A stretch of DNA of 64,000 nt. Source: Streptomyces cavernae. Lineage in GTDB: Bacteria > Actinomycetota > Actinomycetes > Streptomycetales > Streptomycetaceae. Of the stretch, positions 1 through 8,289 are shown in pieces; the first letter of the stretch is position 1, and every line of letters starts with the position of its first letter. The position numbers and the translations under genes are program-made. The stretch lies in contig NZ_RPDJ01000015.1 in NCBI RefSeq assembly GCF_004023625.1, forward strand, positions 1 through 64,000, read 5' to 3'. The notes under the pieces were generated by a model. That model worked only from the letters and a program-made list of their open reading frames with translations. It searched no databases and had not been told where the DNA came from.

Positions 1-136
1 TGCCCGCGTCGCCGACGACGGAGATGTCGGGTTCGGCGTCCAGCAGGTCGGTCAGGCCGCGTCGTACGACCTCGTGGTCATCCAGCAGGAAGACCCGGAT
101 CGGGTTCTGCTCGGTGAAGATGCGCGCCTCGGTCAT
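1..136 (-). CDS. Response regulator, DevR/OsdR (NarL-LuxR) type, N-terminal fragment
   Basis: The start of a two-component response regulator that runs off the left edge. The visible 45 residues are the beginning of a receiver domain: a beta-strand (IRVFLLDDHEVVRRGL) with the acidic DD pair that binds metal next to the phospho-acceptor pocket, then a helix typical of NarL-family regulators. The ATG at 136 is preceded by AAAGGACC, a fair ribosome site. In streptomycetes such regulators (OsdR, related to mycobacterial DevR/DosR) sit beside universal stress and anaerobic genes, as here. The DNA-binding domain is outside the window, so the exact subfamily is inferred from N-terminus and context. 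Confidence 0.8.
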   Translation of the reverse strand, partial: MTEARIFTEQNPIRVFLLDDHEVVRRGLTDLLDAEPDISVVGDAG

Positions 137-220
137 GTCGGTCCTTTGTTCCCCGGTTGATGACGGACATGCCGGCGGTCCGTCCCGCCGATCCTCGCGC
201 GTCCGGGGCCGGACGCACCA

Positions 221-234
221 GGGCCGACCGGCCC
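221..234. promoter_or_regulatory. Palindrome GGGCCG-AC-CGGCCC upstream of response regulator
   Basis: A perfect 6-2-6 inverted repeat 85 bp upstream of the response regulator start. The same pattern recurs at 823-836, 905-918, 19480-19493 and 61621-61634 in front of stress or hydrogenase genes. I infer an operator for a DevR/OsdR-like regulator, possibly autoregulatory here. The link to that protein is not shown by the sequence. Confidence 0.5.
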
Positions 235-244
235 CACCGCGCGC

Positions 245-715
245 CTACGCCGAAGGCGCGCCGTCGCCCGCCGTCGAGGTGAGGCGGACACCGGTGACCA
301 GTTCGGGGCGGATGCGGATCGCTTGGTCCATCGTCCCGGTCACCCAGGGCGTCAGCATCGTGCGGTAGCGGGCGAGGTCGGCGGGATCGGTGACCGGGAG
401 CGCGTAACCCGTGACGACGACGCTCCAGCCGAGGTGCGTCTCGGGGTCGATGGAGTCGGCCTCGTACGCCACCACGACACCCCGGTCGTCCGCCTCGTGG
501 GCGCGCGTGGTCAGGGCAGTGCCTTCCTGGGTGCGAATCACGATGTCACCGTTGTCCAGCAGGTGATTCACGGGCCGGATCGTCGGCAGCGCGTGCCGGG
601 TGAAGACGATCCTGCCGAGCGACACCCCGCCCAGCAGCCGGAGCGCCTCGGCAGGGTCGAGCTCGACGGCGCGGCGTGTCGGCGCGCTCGCGGCGGGGGT
701 CAGGCTGGTCGACAT
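245..715 (-). CDS. Pyridoxamine 5'-phosphate oxidase-fold (PNPOx-like) flavin/F420-binding protein
   Basis: A 156-residue split beta-barrel protein of the PNPOx-like family. The N-terminal third has the characteristic pattern LLGGVSLGRIVFTRHALPTIRPVNH, followed by the second barrel strand IVIRT and the GWSVVVTGYA strand. Such small members usually bind FMN or F420 and act in redox detoxification, and they are common in dormancy regulons of actinobacteria. The ATG at 715 has GGAAG 8 bases upstream. It is transcribed towards the response regulator and away from the universal stress gene at 1004, and the shared upstream region contains two GGGCCG-type palindromes. Substrate and cofactor cannot be assigned. 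Confidence 0.8.
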   Translation of the reverse strand: MSTSLTPAASAPTRRAVELDPAEALRLLGGVSLGRIVFTRHALPTIRPVNHLLDNGDIVIRTQEGTALTTRAHEADDRGVVVAYEADSIDPETHLGWSVVVTGYALPVTDPADLARYRTMLTPWVTGTMDQAIRIRPELVTGVRLTSTAGDGAPSA

Positions 716-822
716 GATGGTCTTCCGTGCGGGTCGGAGGCTCACGGTGGGCGCTGTCAGCCCGGCCGGCTGCCGGGACGAAGAGGAACCCCCATCGAAC
801 GGTGCCGCGGCGGATCGCGGTA

Positions 823-918
823 GGGCCGTTCGGCCCCATCTCACGGGTTCCCGTCTCCCTCGACGTCGCGTGACCCGCCCTCCGCTCCTCGCCGCGGGAC
901 ACATGGGCCGATCGGCCC
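823..918. promoter_or_regulatory. Two GGGCCG-NN-CGGCCC palindromes in divergent promoter region
   Basis: Two perfect 14-bp palindromes, GGGCCGTTCGGCCC at 823-836 and GGGCCGATCGGCCC at 905-918. They lie in the 288-bp gap between the divergent PNPOx-like gene and the universal stress gene. Their placement fits control of both directions. Binding by the neighbouring response regulator is inferred. Confidence 0.55.
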
Positions 919-1003
919 CCACCCAGGACCTGTGCGGCCCCTGCCGTCGGGCCGCCGGCGCCCCGACCCTGGCATCAGACCCCCAAACAGGAGGAGCCCC
1001 ACC

Positions 1004-1909
1004 ATGTCCCGCACCGTCATCGTCGGTTTCGACGGCTCGTCCGAGAGCCGGGCCGCTGCCGAGTGGGCAGCCCGCGAGGCGAAGCTGCGTGAGCTGCCGC
1101 TGAAGCTGGTCCACGTCTGGGAGCCCGTCCCGGAGCCCATGGCGCAGGCCCCGCTGCTCGGTGCCGAGACACAGCAGCACTGGAGCGAGCGGATCCCGCG
1201 CGAGGCGGCCGACGGTCTCAGGCTGCGGCACCCCGGGGTGGACATCACCGTCGAGCAGCGCCCCGGCCGGCCCGCGGAGGTACTTGCCGACGTCGCCGGG
1301 GGCGCCGAACTGCTGGTCCTGGGCTCCCGCGGGCTCAGTGGCGTCGGCGGCTTCCTGGTGAGCTCCGTCGGACAGGCCACCCTGGCGCACTCCGAGCGTC
1401 CCGTCGTCTTCGTCCGGGCCGGTGAACAGGCCGCCGACGAGCACGAGCCGGACCCGTCCGGCATCCCGTCCGCCGCCGGCGCATACCGACCCGTCGTCCT
1501 CGGGTTCGACCCCGTCAGCCCCGACGCGTCGGTCGTCGAGTTCGCCTTCGAGGCGGCGGTCCGCCGTGGGACCGGTCTGCGTGTCGTCCACGGCTGGGTA
1601 CCGGCGCCGTACTACGCCTACGCGCTGCCCGCGGACCCGGACTTGTTCACCGTTCTGGCCAAGCAGCAGGCAGCCGCGCTGAGCGAGGCGCTTCGACCCT
1701 GGCGGGAGAGGTACCCGGCGGTCGACATCGTGGAGGAGTGCCGGACCGGCAGGGCCGCCGACGCCCTGGTCGACGCCTCCCGCGAGGCGTCCCTGGTGGT
1801 CGTCGGCCGGCGTGTCCGCCGCTCCCCGCTCGGTGCGCACATCGGCCCCGTCACCCACTCCGTACTGCACCACGCCACCGCCCCCGTCGCCGTCGTCTCG
1901 CACGGCTGA
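1004..1909 (+). CDS. Universal stress protein, tandem UspA domains
   Basis: A 301-residue cytoplasmic protein with two UspA domains (about 1-143 and 158-301). Each begins with a beta-strand and Asp of the nucleotide pocket (VIVGFDGSSES; VVLGFDPVSPD). The first ends with an ATP-loop-like G-x-R-G stretch (LGSRGLSGVGGFLVSSVGQ). The second has a degenerate loop (VGRRVRRSPLGAHIGPVTHSVLHH), suggesting unequal nucleotide binding. The ATG at 1004 follows AGGAGGAG. Tandem Usp proteins are typical members of hypoxia or dormancy regulons, and two palindromic sites precede it. Physiological role beyond stress survival is not readable from sequence. Confidence 0.93.
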   Translation: MSRTVIVGFDGSSESRAAAEWAAREAKLRELPLKLVHVWEPVPEPMAQAPLLGAETQQHWSERIPREAADGLRLRHPGVDITVEQRPGRPAEVLADVAGGAELLVLGSRGLSGVGGFLVSSVGQATLAHSERPVVFVRAGEQAADEHEPDPSGIPSAAGAYRPVVLGFDPVSPDASVVEFAFEAAVRRGTGLRVVHGWVPAPYYAYALPADPDLFTVLAKQQAAALSEALRPWRERYPAVDIVEECRTGRAADALVDASREASLVVVGRRVRRSPLGAHIGPVTHSVLHHATAPVAVVSHG

Positions 1910-1962
1910 CGTCCTCCGGCACGACCGACCACACAGAACGACAGGCCCGCAAGGAGAACACG

Positions 1963-2985
1963 ATGAAAGCAGCGGTCGTACGAGCCCTCGGTGAGCCCCT
2001 CGTCATCGAGGACCGCCCCGACCCGGAGCCCGGCCCCGGCCAGGTCCGCATCCGGCTGGAGGCCTCCGGCCTGTGCCACACCGACATCCACGCCGCCCAC
2101 GGCGACTGGCCGGTCAAGCCCAGCCCGCCGTTCGTCCCGGGCCACGAGGGCGTCGGCCGCGTCGAGGCGCTCGGCGACGGCGTCACCCACCTCCGGATCG
2201 GACAGCGGGTGGCCGTGCCCTGGCTCGGCCAGGCCTGCGGACGCTGCCAGTACTGCCTGTCCGGCTGGGAGACACTGTGCGAGCGGCAGGTCAACACCGG
2301 CTACGGCTGCGACGGAGGCTACGCCGAGAAGATGATCGCCTCGGCCGACTTCGCCCAGCCGGTGCCCGACGGCATCGACCCGCGCGACGCCGCACCGCTG
2401 ACCTGCGCGGGCGTGACCACGTACAAGGCCCTGAAGGTCGCCGAGGTGCGACCCGCGCAACTGGTCGCGATCTCCGGGATCGGCGGACTCGGTCACCTCG
2501 CCGTGCAGTACGCCAAGATCGCCGGTGCCACCGTGGCCGCGATCGACGTCACCGACGCCAAGCTCGAACTGGCCAGGGAACTCGGCGCGGACATCCTGAT
2601 CGACGCCCGCAAGGAGGACCCGGCCGAGGTCCTGCAGCGGCACGGGGGCGCGCACACCGTGCTGGCCTGCGCCGTCAACGACGCCGCGTTCGAGGCGGCG
2701 TACGGTGGACTGCGTCGCGGCGGCAAGCTCGTCATGGTCGCCCTCCCGGCCCACGGCACCGTCCGGCTGCCGATCTTCGACACCGTGCTCAAGGGCATCA
2801 GCGTCATCGGTTCCATCGTGGGAACCCGGCAGGACCTCGCCGAGGTGTTCCAGCTGCATGCGGCCGGCCGCACTCGGGTGATCTCCGTTTCCCGGGAGCT
2901 GGAGACGGTCAACGAGTCCTTCCAGGACGTCCTGCACGGCGACGTCGACGCCCGGATCGTCTTCGAGTTCCCGCAGGGAGGCTGA
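1963..2985 (+). CDS. adhA: Zinc-dependent alcohol dehydrogenase
   Basis: A 340-residue medium-chain dehydrogenase converting primary alcohols and aldehydes with NAD(H). Catalytic zinc ligands are visible at Cys38 and His61-Glu62 (GHE), with a third Cys near 146 (LTCAG). The structural zinc is bound by Cys92, Cys95, Cys98 and Cys106 in the CGRCQYC...C pattern. The Rossmann motif GIGGLGHLAVQYAK lies near residue 170. Length and motifs match bacterial AdhA (EC 1.1.1.1). The ATG has AAGGAG upstream, 54 bp after the stress gene, and a second Usp follows after 5 bp, so these form one operon. A role in disposing of reducing power under oxygen limitation is inferred from context. Confidence 0.93.
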   Translation: MKAAVVRALGEPLVIEDRPDPEPGPGQVRIRLEASGLCHTDIHAAHGDWPVKPSPPFVPGHEGVGRVEALGDGVTHLRIGQRVAVPWLGQACGRCQYCLSGWETLCERQVNTGYGCDGGYAEKMIASADFAQPVPDGIDPRDAAPLTCAGVTTYKALKVAEVRPAQLVAISGIGGLGHLAVQYAKIAGATVAAIDVTDAKLELARELGADILIDARKEDPAEVLQRHGGAHTVLACAVNDAAFEAAYGGLRRGGKLVMVALPAHGTVRLPIFDTVLKGISVIGSIVGTRQDLAEVFQLHAAGRTRVISVSRELETVNESFQDVLHGDVDARIVFEFPQGG

Positions 2986-2990
2986 CAGAG

Positions 2991-3881
2991 ATGGAGCTGC
3001 CTCTGGTCGTCGGCGTCGACGGCTCCGAGCCGAGTATGCGTGCCGTGGACTGGGCGGCCGACGAGGCCGCCCTGCGCGGGGTACCGCTGCGGGTGGTGTA
3101 CGCCTCGCTGTGGGAGCGGTACGAGGGCGCCGCCCTCGCCGAGGGGCTCGGCCGGACCTCGGAGCAGATCCTCGCCGACAGAATCGTCGAGGCCGCGGCC
3201 AAGCGTGCCCACCGCCGTGCGGTGGACCTGAAGATCTCCACCGAGGTGCTCGCCGAGGACCCGGTCACCGCGCTGCTGAACGAGGGCCAGTACGCCTCCG
3301 CGCTGGTGGTGGGCAGCTGCGGCCGCAGCGGGATCGCGGAGCTGCTGCTCGGCTCGGTCAGCCTCGCGGTCGCCGCCCGCGCGGGCTGCCCGGTGATCGT
3401 TCTGCGGGGCAGTCAGGACAACCGCGCGACGCCCGGGATGCGCGGACGGATCGTGCTCGGTGTCGGAGAGCCCGCCGAAGGCGCACAGAATTCGGCGGCG
3501 GTGCGCTTCGCCTTCCAGGAGGCCGAGGAACGACGGGTCGTACTGGAGGCCGTACGGGCCTGGCGCTGCCCCGCGCACGAGACCACCGACCACCCGATGC
3601 TCGCCCAGGAGCCTGCCCGGCTGCACGAGCGGCGCGCCGCCGACGAACTGGACGCGGCACTGCGCGACGTCGTGGCGGACCACCCTGCCGTCCGTCTGGA
3701 GCGGCGCACCGTCGAAGGCACCGCCCGTTCGGTGCTGCTCGGCGCCTCGACCGGAGCCGACCTGCTCGTCGTCGGAGCCCGGCGCCGCCGTGGGCACCTC
3801 GGGCTCCAGCTCGGCCGAGTCGCCCACACGGTCCTGCACCACTCCGCCTGCCCCGTCGCCGTCGTACCGCAGCCGGCGTGA
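2991..3881 (+). CDS. Universal stress protein, tandem UspA domains (paralogue of 61743-62618)
   Basis: A 296-residue protein with two UspA domains. It starts MELPLVVGVDGSEPSMRAVDWA and has a first ATP-loop-like segment (VVGSCGRSGIAELLLGSVSLAVAARAGCPVIVLR), then a second domain ending VVGARRRRGHLGLQLGRVAHTVLHHSACPVAVVP. It is clearly closer to the stress protein at 61743-62618 than to the one at 1004-1909, sharing long identical stretches such as MELPLVVGVDGS and VVYASLW. The ATG is 5 bp behind the adhA stop with GGGAGG in front, indicating translational coupling. It is probably part of the same operon as adhA and the phosphoketolase. Confidence 0.93.
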   Translation: MELPLVVGVDGSEPSMRAVDWAADEAALRGVPLRVVYASLWERYEGAALAEGLGRTSEQILADRIVEAAAKRAHRRAVDLKISTEVLAEDPVTALLNEGQYASALVVGSCGRSGIAELLLGSVSLAVAARAGCPVIVLRGSQDNRATPGMRGRIVLGVGEPAEGAQNSAAVRFAFQEAEERRVVLEAVRAWRCPAHETTDHPMLAQEPARLHERRAADELDAALRDVVADHPAVRLERRTVEGTARSVLLGASTGADLLVVGARRRRGHLGLQLGRVAHTVLHHSACPVAVVPQPA

Positions 3882-3944
3882 CCACCTGGGCGACTTCCTG
3901 TCGCCCGTAACGCCTCCACCGCTCGATGACTCGAGGAAGCCACC

Positions 3945-6326
3945 ATGCCGAAGGCCGAACACCAGGAGAGCACCGTGCTGACCGACGACGAACTGCACAC
4001 CCTGGACGCCCACTGGCGGGCCGCGAACTATCTGGCGGCGGGCCAGATCTACCTGCTGGCGAACCCACTGCTCACCGAGCCGCTGCGGCCCGAGCACATC
4101 AAGCCCCGGCTGCTCGGGCACTGGGGCACCTCGCCCGGACTCAACCTCGTCCATACCCATCTCAACCGGGTGATCAAGGCCCGCGGCCTCGACGCCCTGT
4201 GCGTGTGGGGCCCGGGCCACGGCGGCCCCTCCGTACTTGCCAACTCGTGGCTGGAGGGCAGCTACACCCAGATGTACCCGGATGTCACCCGGGACGCGGC
4301 GGGCATGGAGAGGCTGTTCCGGCAGTTCTCCTTCCCCGGCGGTGTGCCCAGCCATGTCGCCCCCGAGGTCCCGGGCTCCATCCACGAGGGAGGTGAGCTG
4401 GGCTATTCGCTGGCGCACGCGTACGGGGCCGCGTTCGACAACCCCAACCTGCTGGTGGCATGCGTGATCGGCGACGGCGAGGCGGAGACCGGGCCGCTGG
4501 CCGCGTCCTGGCACTCCAACAAGTTCCTCGACCCCGTGCACGACGGCGCGGTCCTGCCGATCCTCCACCTCAACGGCTACAAGATCGCGAACCCGACCCT
4601 GCTGTCCCGGCTCCCCGAGGCCGAACTCGACGAACTGCTGCGCGGTTACGGCCATGAGCCGATCCACGTCAGCGGGGACGACCCCCTGCAGGTGCACCGC
4701 GACATGGCCAGGGCACTCGACGACGCCCTGGACCGCATCGACCTGATGCAGAGCACGGCCCGCGAACGGGGCATCACCCAGCGCACCCACTGGCCCGTGA
4801 TCGTGCTGCGCACCCCCAAGGGCTGGACCGGACCCGCCGAGGTCGACGGCGAACCCGTCGAGGGCACCTGGCGCTCCCACCAGGTACCGCTCGCCGGAGT
4901 CCGCGACAACGCCGAGCACCTGCGGCAGCTCGAGGCCTGGCTGCGCTCGTACCGGCCCGAGGAACTCTTCGACGAACGGGGCCGGCCGCGCGAGCGGGTC
5001 CTCGGCTGCGTCCCGGAGGGCACCAGTCGTCTCGGCGCCACCCCGTACGCCAACGGCGGCCTCATGATCCGCGAGCTGCCCATCCCCTCCCTCGACGCCT
5101 TCGCCGTCCCCGTCGAGAAGCCGGGCACGACCCTGCACGAGCCGACGCGGATCCTGGGCGGCCTCCTCGAAGAGATCATGAAGGCCACCTCCGCCCGCCG
5201 TGACTTCCGGCTGGTCGGCCCCGACGAGACCGCCTCCAACCGGCTGGACGCGGTGTTCAACGCCAGCGGCAAGGCATGGCAGGCACAGATGCTGCCGGTG
5301 GACGAACACCTGGACCGGCACGGCAGGGTGATGGAGATCCTCTCCGAACACCTCTGCCAGGGCTGGCTGGAGGGCTATCTCCTCACCGGCCGGCACGGAC
5401 TCTTCTCCTGCTACGAGGCGTTCGTGCACATCGTCGACTCGATGGTCAACCAGCACATCAAGTGGCTGCGGACATCGAGGGAGTTGACCTGGCGCGCCCC
5501 CATCGCCTCCCTCAACTACCTGCTGACGTCGCACGTGTGGCGCCAGGACCACAACGGCTTCTCGCACCAGGACCCCGGCTTCGTCGACCACGTCCTCAAC
5601 AAGTCCCCGGAAGTCGTGCGGGTCTACCTGCCGCCGGACACCAACACGCTGCTCTCGGTGGCCGACCACGCGCTGCGCAGCCGGGACTACGTGAACGTGA
5701 TCGTCGCGGGCAAGCAACCCTGCTTCGACTGGCTCTCCATGGACGCCGCCCGCGTCCACTGCGCCCGCGGCGCCGGGATCTGGGACTGGGCCGGCACGGA
5801 GAACGGCGGCGAACCGGACGTCGTCCTCGCCTGTGCCGGTGACGTGCCCACCCAGGAGGTCCTCGCGGCGTCCGCGCTGCTGCGCCGCCACCTGCCCCAG
5901 CTCGCCGTCCGCGTCGTCAACGTCGTCGACATGACCAGGCTCATGCCGCGCGAGGAACACCCGCACGGCATGAGCGACTTCGAGTACGACGGGCTGTTCA
6001 CCACCGACAAGCCGGTGATCTTCGCCTACCACGGCTACCCGTGGCTGATCCACCGTCTCACCTACCGCCGCACCGGCCACCCCAACCTGCACGTCCGCGG
6101 CTACAAGGAGATGGGCACCACCACGACCCCGTTCGACATGGTCGTCCGCAACGACATGGACCGCTACCGGCTGGTGATGGACGTGATCGACCGGGTACCC
6201 GGCCTCGGCGTCCGCGCCGCCGCGATCCGCCAGCAGATGGCCGACGCCCGCACCCGCCACCACGCCTGGATCCGCGAACACGGTACGGACCTGCCGGAGG
6301 TGGCGGACTGGACCTGGTCCGCCTGA
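3945..6326 (+). CDS. xfp: Xylulose-5-phosphate/fructose-6-phosphate phosphoketolase
   Basis: A 793-residue thiamine-diphosphate enzyme that splits xylulose 5-phosphate or fructose 6-phosphate with phosphate to acetyl phosphate plus a C3 or C4 sugar phosphate. The family hallmarks are present: the N-terminal GHWGTSPGLN region, WGPGHGGPS, the thiamine-binding GDGEAETGPLAASWHSNKF block, and the C-terminal GYPWLIHRLTYRR and YKEMGTTTTPFDM segments. Length matches bacterial phosphoketolases. The ATG at 3945 has GAGGAAG upstream. It is followed by GAPDH and a HAD phosphatase with almost no spacing, a fermentative module that would give substrate-level ATP in non-growing cells. Confidence 0.96.
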   Translation: MPKAEHQESTVLTDDELHTLDAHWRAANYLAAGQIYLLANPLLTEPLRPEHIKPRLLGHWGTSPGLNLVHTHLNRVIKARGLDALCVWGPGHGGPSVLANSWLEGSYTQMYPDVTRDAAGMERLFRQFSFPGGVPSHVAPEVPGSIHEGGELGYSLAHAYGAAFDNPNLLVACVIGDGEAETGPLAASWHSNKFLDPVHDGAVLPILHLNGYKIANPTLLSRLPEAELDELLRGYGHEPIHVSGDDPLQVHRDMARALDDALDRIDLMQSTARERGITQRTHWPVIVLRTPKGWTGPAEVDGEPVEGTWRSHQVPLAGVRDNAEHLRQLEAWLRSYRPEELFDERGRPRERVLGCVPEGTSRLGATPYANGGLMIRELPIPSLDAFAVPVEKPGTTLHEPTRILGGLLEEIMKATSARRDFRLVGPDETASNRLDAVFNASGKAWQAQMLPVDEHLDRHGRVMEILSEHLCQGWLEGYLLTGRHGLFSCYEAFVHIVDSMVNQHIKWLRTSRELTWRAPIASLNYLLTSHVWRQDHNGFSHQDPGFVDHVLNKSPEVVRVYLPPDTNTLLSVADHALRSRDYVNVIVAGKQPCFDWLSMDAARVHCARGAGIWDWAGTENGGEPDVVLACAGDVPTQEVLAASALLRRHLPQLAVRVVNVVDMTRLMPREEHPHGMSDFEYDGLFTTDKPVIFAYHGYPWLIHRLTYRRTGHPNLHVRGYKEMGTTTTPFDMVVRNDMDRYRLVMDVIDRVPGLGVRAAAIRQQMADARTRHHAWIREHGTDLPEVADWTWSA

Positions 6327-6355
6327 AGCCCCCGTCCACAGAGGAGTTCACCGTC

Positions 6356-7372
6356 ATGACCGTACGCGTCGGCATCAACGGCTTCGGCCGCATAGGCCGC
6401 ACCTATCTGCGCGCGGCACTGGACCGCGCCGAGGCGGGCACCCAGCACGTCGAGGTGGTCGCGATCAACGACATCGCCCCGCCCGCCACCCTCGCCCACC
6501 TGCTGGAATACGACTCGACGTTCGGGCGCATCGGACGCGACGTCACCCACGACGACAGCTCCATCACCGTGGACGGCCGCCGTATCGCCGTCACCGCCGA
6601 ACGCGACCCCGCCGCCCTGGCCTGGTCCGACCACGGCGCCGACATCGTCGTCGAGTCCACCGGCCGCTTCCGCGACCGCGACTCCGCCGCCCTGCACCTG
6701 AAGGCCGGCGCCCACACCGTGCTGCTCTCCGCGCCCGGCAAGAACGCGGACGCCACCATCGTGCTGGGCGTCAACGACGACACCTACGACCGCGAACGCG
6801 ACCGGATCGTCTCCGCCGCCTCCTGCACCACCAACTGCGTCGCCCCCATGGTCAAGGTGCTGCACGAACGCTTCGGCATCGACCGCGGCGTGATGACCAC
6901 CATCCACGGCTACACCAACGACCAGTCCCTGCTCGACGGCCCGCACAAGGACCTGCGCCGGGCCCGCTCGGCGGCCCTGAGCATCATCCCGACCAGCACC
7001 GGCGCCGCACGCGCCGTCGGCCTGGTGGTGCCGGAACTCGACGGCGCCCTCGACGGCATCGCCGTGCGCGTGCCCGTGGAGGACGGCTCGCTCACCGACC
7101 TCGCGGTCGTGCTGAACCGCGAGGCGACCCCGGAGGAGATCAACGCCGCGTTCGAGGAGGCCGCCGAGGGCCCGCTCAACGGGATCCTCCGCGTGTCCAA
7201 GGCACCCATCGTCTCCCGGGACGTCATCGGCGACCCCGCCTCCTGCGTCTTCGACCCGGCCCTCACCCAGGCCAACGGCACCCTGGTCAAGGTCTTCGGC
7301 TGGTACGACAACGAGTGGGGCTACACCAACCGGCTGTTGGACCTCACCCACCTGGTGGCAGACGACCGATGA
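6356..7372 (+). CDS. gap: Glyceraldehyde-3-phosphate dehydrogenase, type I
   Basis: A 338-residue NAD(P)-dependent GAPDH making 1,3-bisphosphoglycerate. The nucleotide-binding GINGFGRIGR is at residues 5-14, the catalytic cysteine is Cys157 in SAASCTTNCVAP, and TTIHGYTNDQ and WYDNEWGYTNR complete the family signature. It begins 29 bp after xfp with GAGGAG upstream, and its stop overlaps the next gene's start (ATGA). It uses the glyceraldehyde 3-phosphate released by phosphoketolase, so the two probably act in one bypass. A housekeeping gap gene is presumably elsewhere, which would make this a condition-specific copy; that is inference. Confidence 0.95.
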   Translation: MTVRVGINGFGRIGRTYLRAALDRAEAGTQHVEVVAINDIAPPATLAHLLEYDSTFGRIGRDVTHDDSSITVDGRRIAVTAERDPAALAWSDHGADIVVESTGRFRDRDSAALHLKAGAHTVLLSAPGKNADATIVLGVNDDTYDRERDRIVSAASCTTNCVAPMVKVLHERFGIDRGVMTTIHGYTNDQSLLDGPHKDLRRARSAALSIIPTSTGAARAVGLVVPELDGALDGIAVRVPVEDGSLTDLAVVLNREATPEEINAAFEEAAEGPLNGILRVSKAPIVSRDVIGDPASCVFDPALTQANGTLVKVFGWYDNEWGYTNRLLDLTHLVADDR

Positions 7373-8091
7373 ACACGACGGCCGGCGGCGAAGCCGTGCC
7401 CCGCGCACTGCGGGGCACGGCAGCCGTGGTCTTCGACACCGACGGCGTGATCACCGACTCGGCGCGTGTGCACGCCGCCGCGTGGAAGGCGGCCTTCGAC
7501 GCGTTCCTGCCGGGCGGCCGCCCCTTCGACGCACGGGACGACTACCTGCGCTACGTCGACGGCAAGTCGCGTCTCGACGGCGCACGGTCTTTCCTCGAGT
7601 CCCGGGGGCTCAGGCCGACCGCAGAAGAAATCCGGCAGGTGGCGGCCCGGAAGGAGGCACTGTTCACGGCCGGGCTCCGTGAACGCGGCATCGACGCCTA
7701 CCCCGGCACCGTCCGACTGCTGCGCACCCTGCGCGCTGCCGGGGTGCCCCTGGCCGCCGCCTCCGCCTCCCGGCACGCCCGCGAACTCCTGGAACACGCG
7801 CAGGTACGGGACTTCTTCGACGCGGTCGTCGACGGCTCCGAAGCCGCCCGGCTGAGCCTGCCCGGGAAACCCGACCCGGCCCTCTTCCTGGAGGCGGCCC
7901 GCCGACTCGGCGTCCCCGCCGACCGCGCGACCGTCGTCGAGGACGCGCTGGCGGGCGTCGAGGCGGGACGGCGCGGCGGCTTCGGGCTTGTGGTCGGGGT
8001 GGACCGGGCGCGTACCCCCGGGACCCGGGCCGCCCTGCTGAAGCACGGTGCGGACCTCGTGGTCGAGGATCTCGGGGAACTGCTCGGCTGA
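7369..8091 (+). CDS. HAD-superfamily hydrolase, beta-phosphoglucomutase-like
   Basis: A 240-residue haloacid-dehalogenase protein. The nucleophile motif is FDTDGVITDS (residues about 23-32), motif II is in AAASASRHARELLE, and the Lys of motif III is in LSLPGKPDPALFLEAA. The motif IV acid is in VVEDALAGVEAGRRGG. The helical cap with YLRYVDGKSRLDGARSFLESRG resembles beta-phosphoglucomutase. It overlaps gap by 4 bp. The GH65 phosphorylase at 62784 would release a beta-glucose 1-phosphate that such an enzyme isomerises, but the two genes are 55 kb apart, so the pairing is a suggestion. Confidence 0.85.
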   Translation: MNTTAGGEAVPRALRGTAAVVFDTDGVITDSARVHAAAWKAAFDAFLPGGRPFDARDDYLRYVDGKSRLDGARSFLESRGLRPTAEEIRQVAARKEALFTAGLRERGIDAYPGTVRLLRTLRAAGVPLAAASASRHARELLEHAQVRDFFDAVVDGSEAARLSLPGKPDPALFLEAARRLGVPADRATVVEDALAGVEAGRRGGFGLVVGVDRARTPGTRAALLKHGADLVVEDLGELLG

Positions 8092-8289
8092 GCCCGCTCC
8101 GCGGGGCGCTCCCTCCGGACCGGTACGCAGGCCGCCCCCGTCCGGCACACCGGAAGACCATCCCCGTCCGGCGCACCTGAGACGATCCCAGTCCGGGACC
8201 GGCACACCTGAGCGCACCGGTGTCACGTCGGTCCCCGGACCCCTCCGGTCGGTGGCCTTCTCGTCCGCAGAGGTGACGGCACCCCGCCG

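Noticed and set aside
2493..6281. A 1262-codon open frame on the minus strand opposite adhA, the stress gene and phosphoketolase
   Set aside because: It is the mirror frame of GC3-rich genes on the plus strand. Composition is Val/Gly/His-rich without domains, and the plus-strand products are unmistakable.
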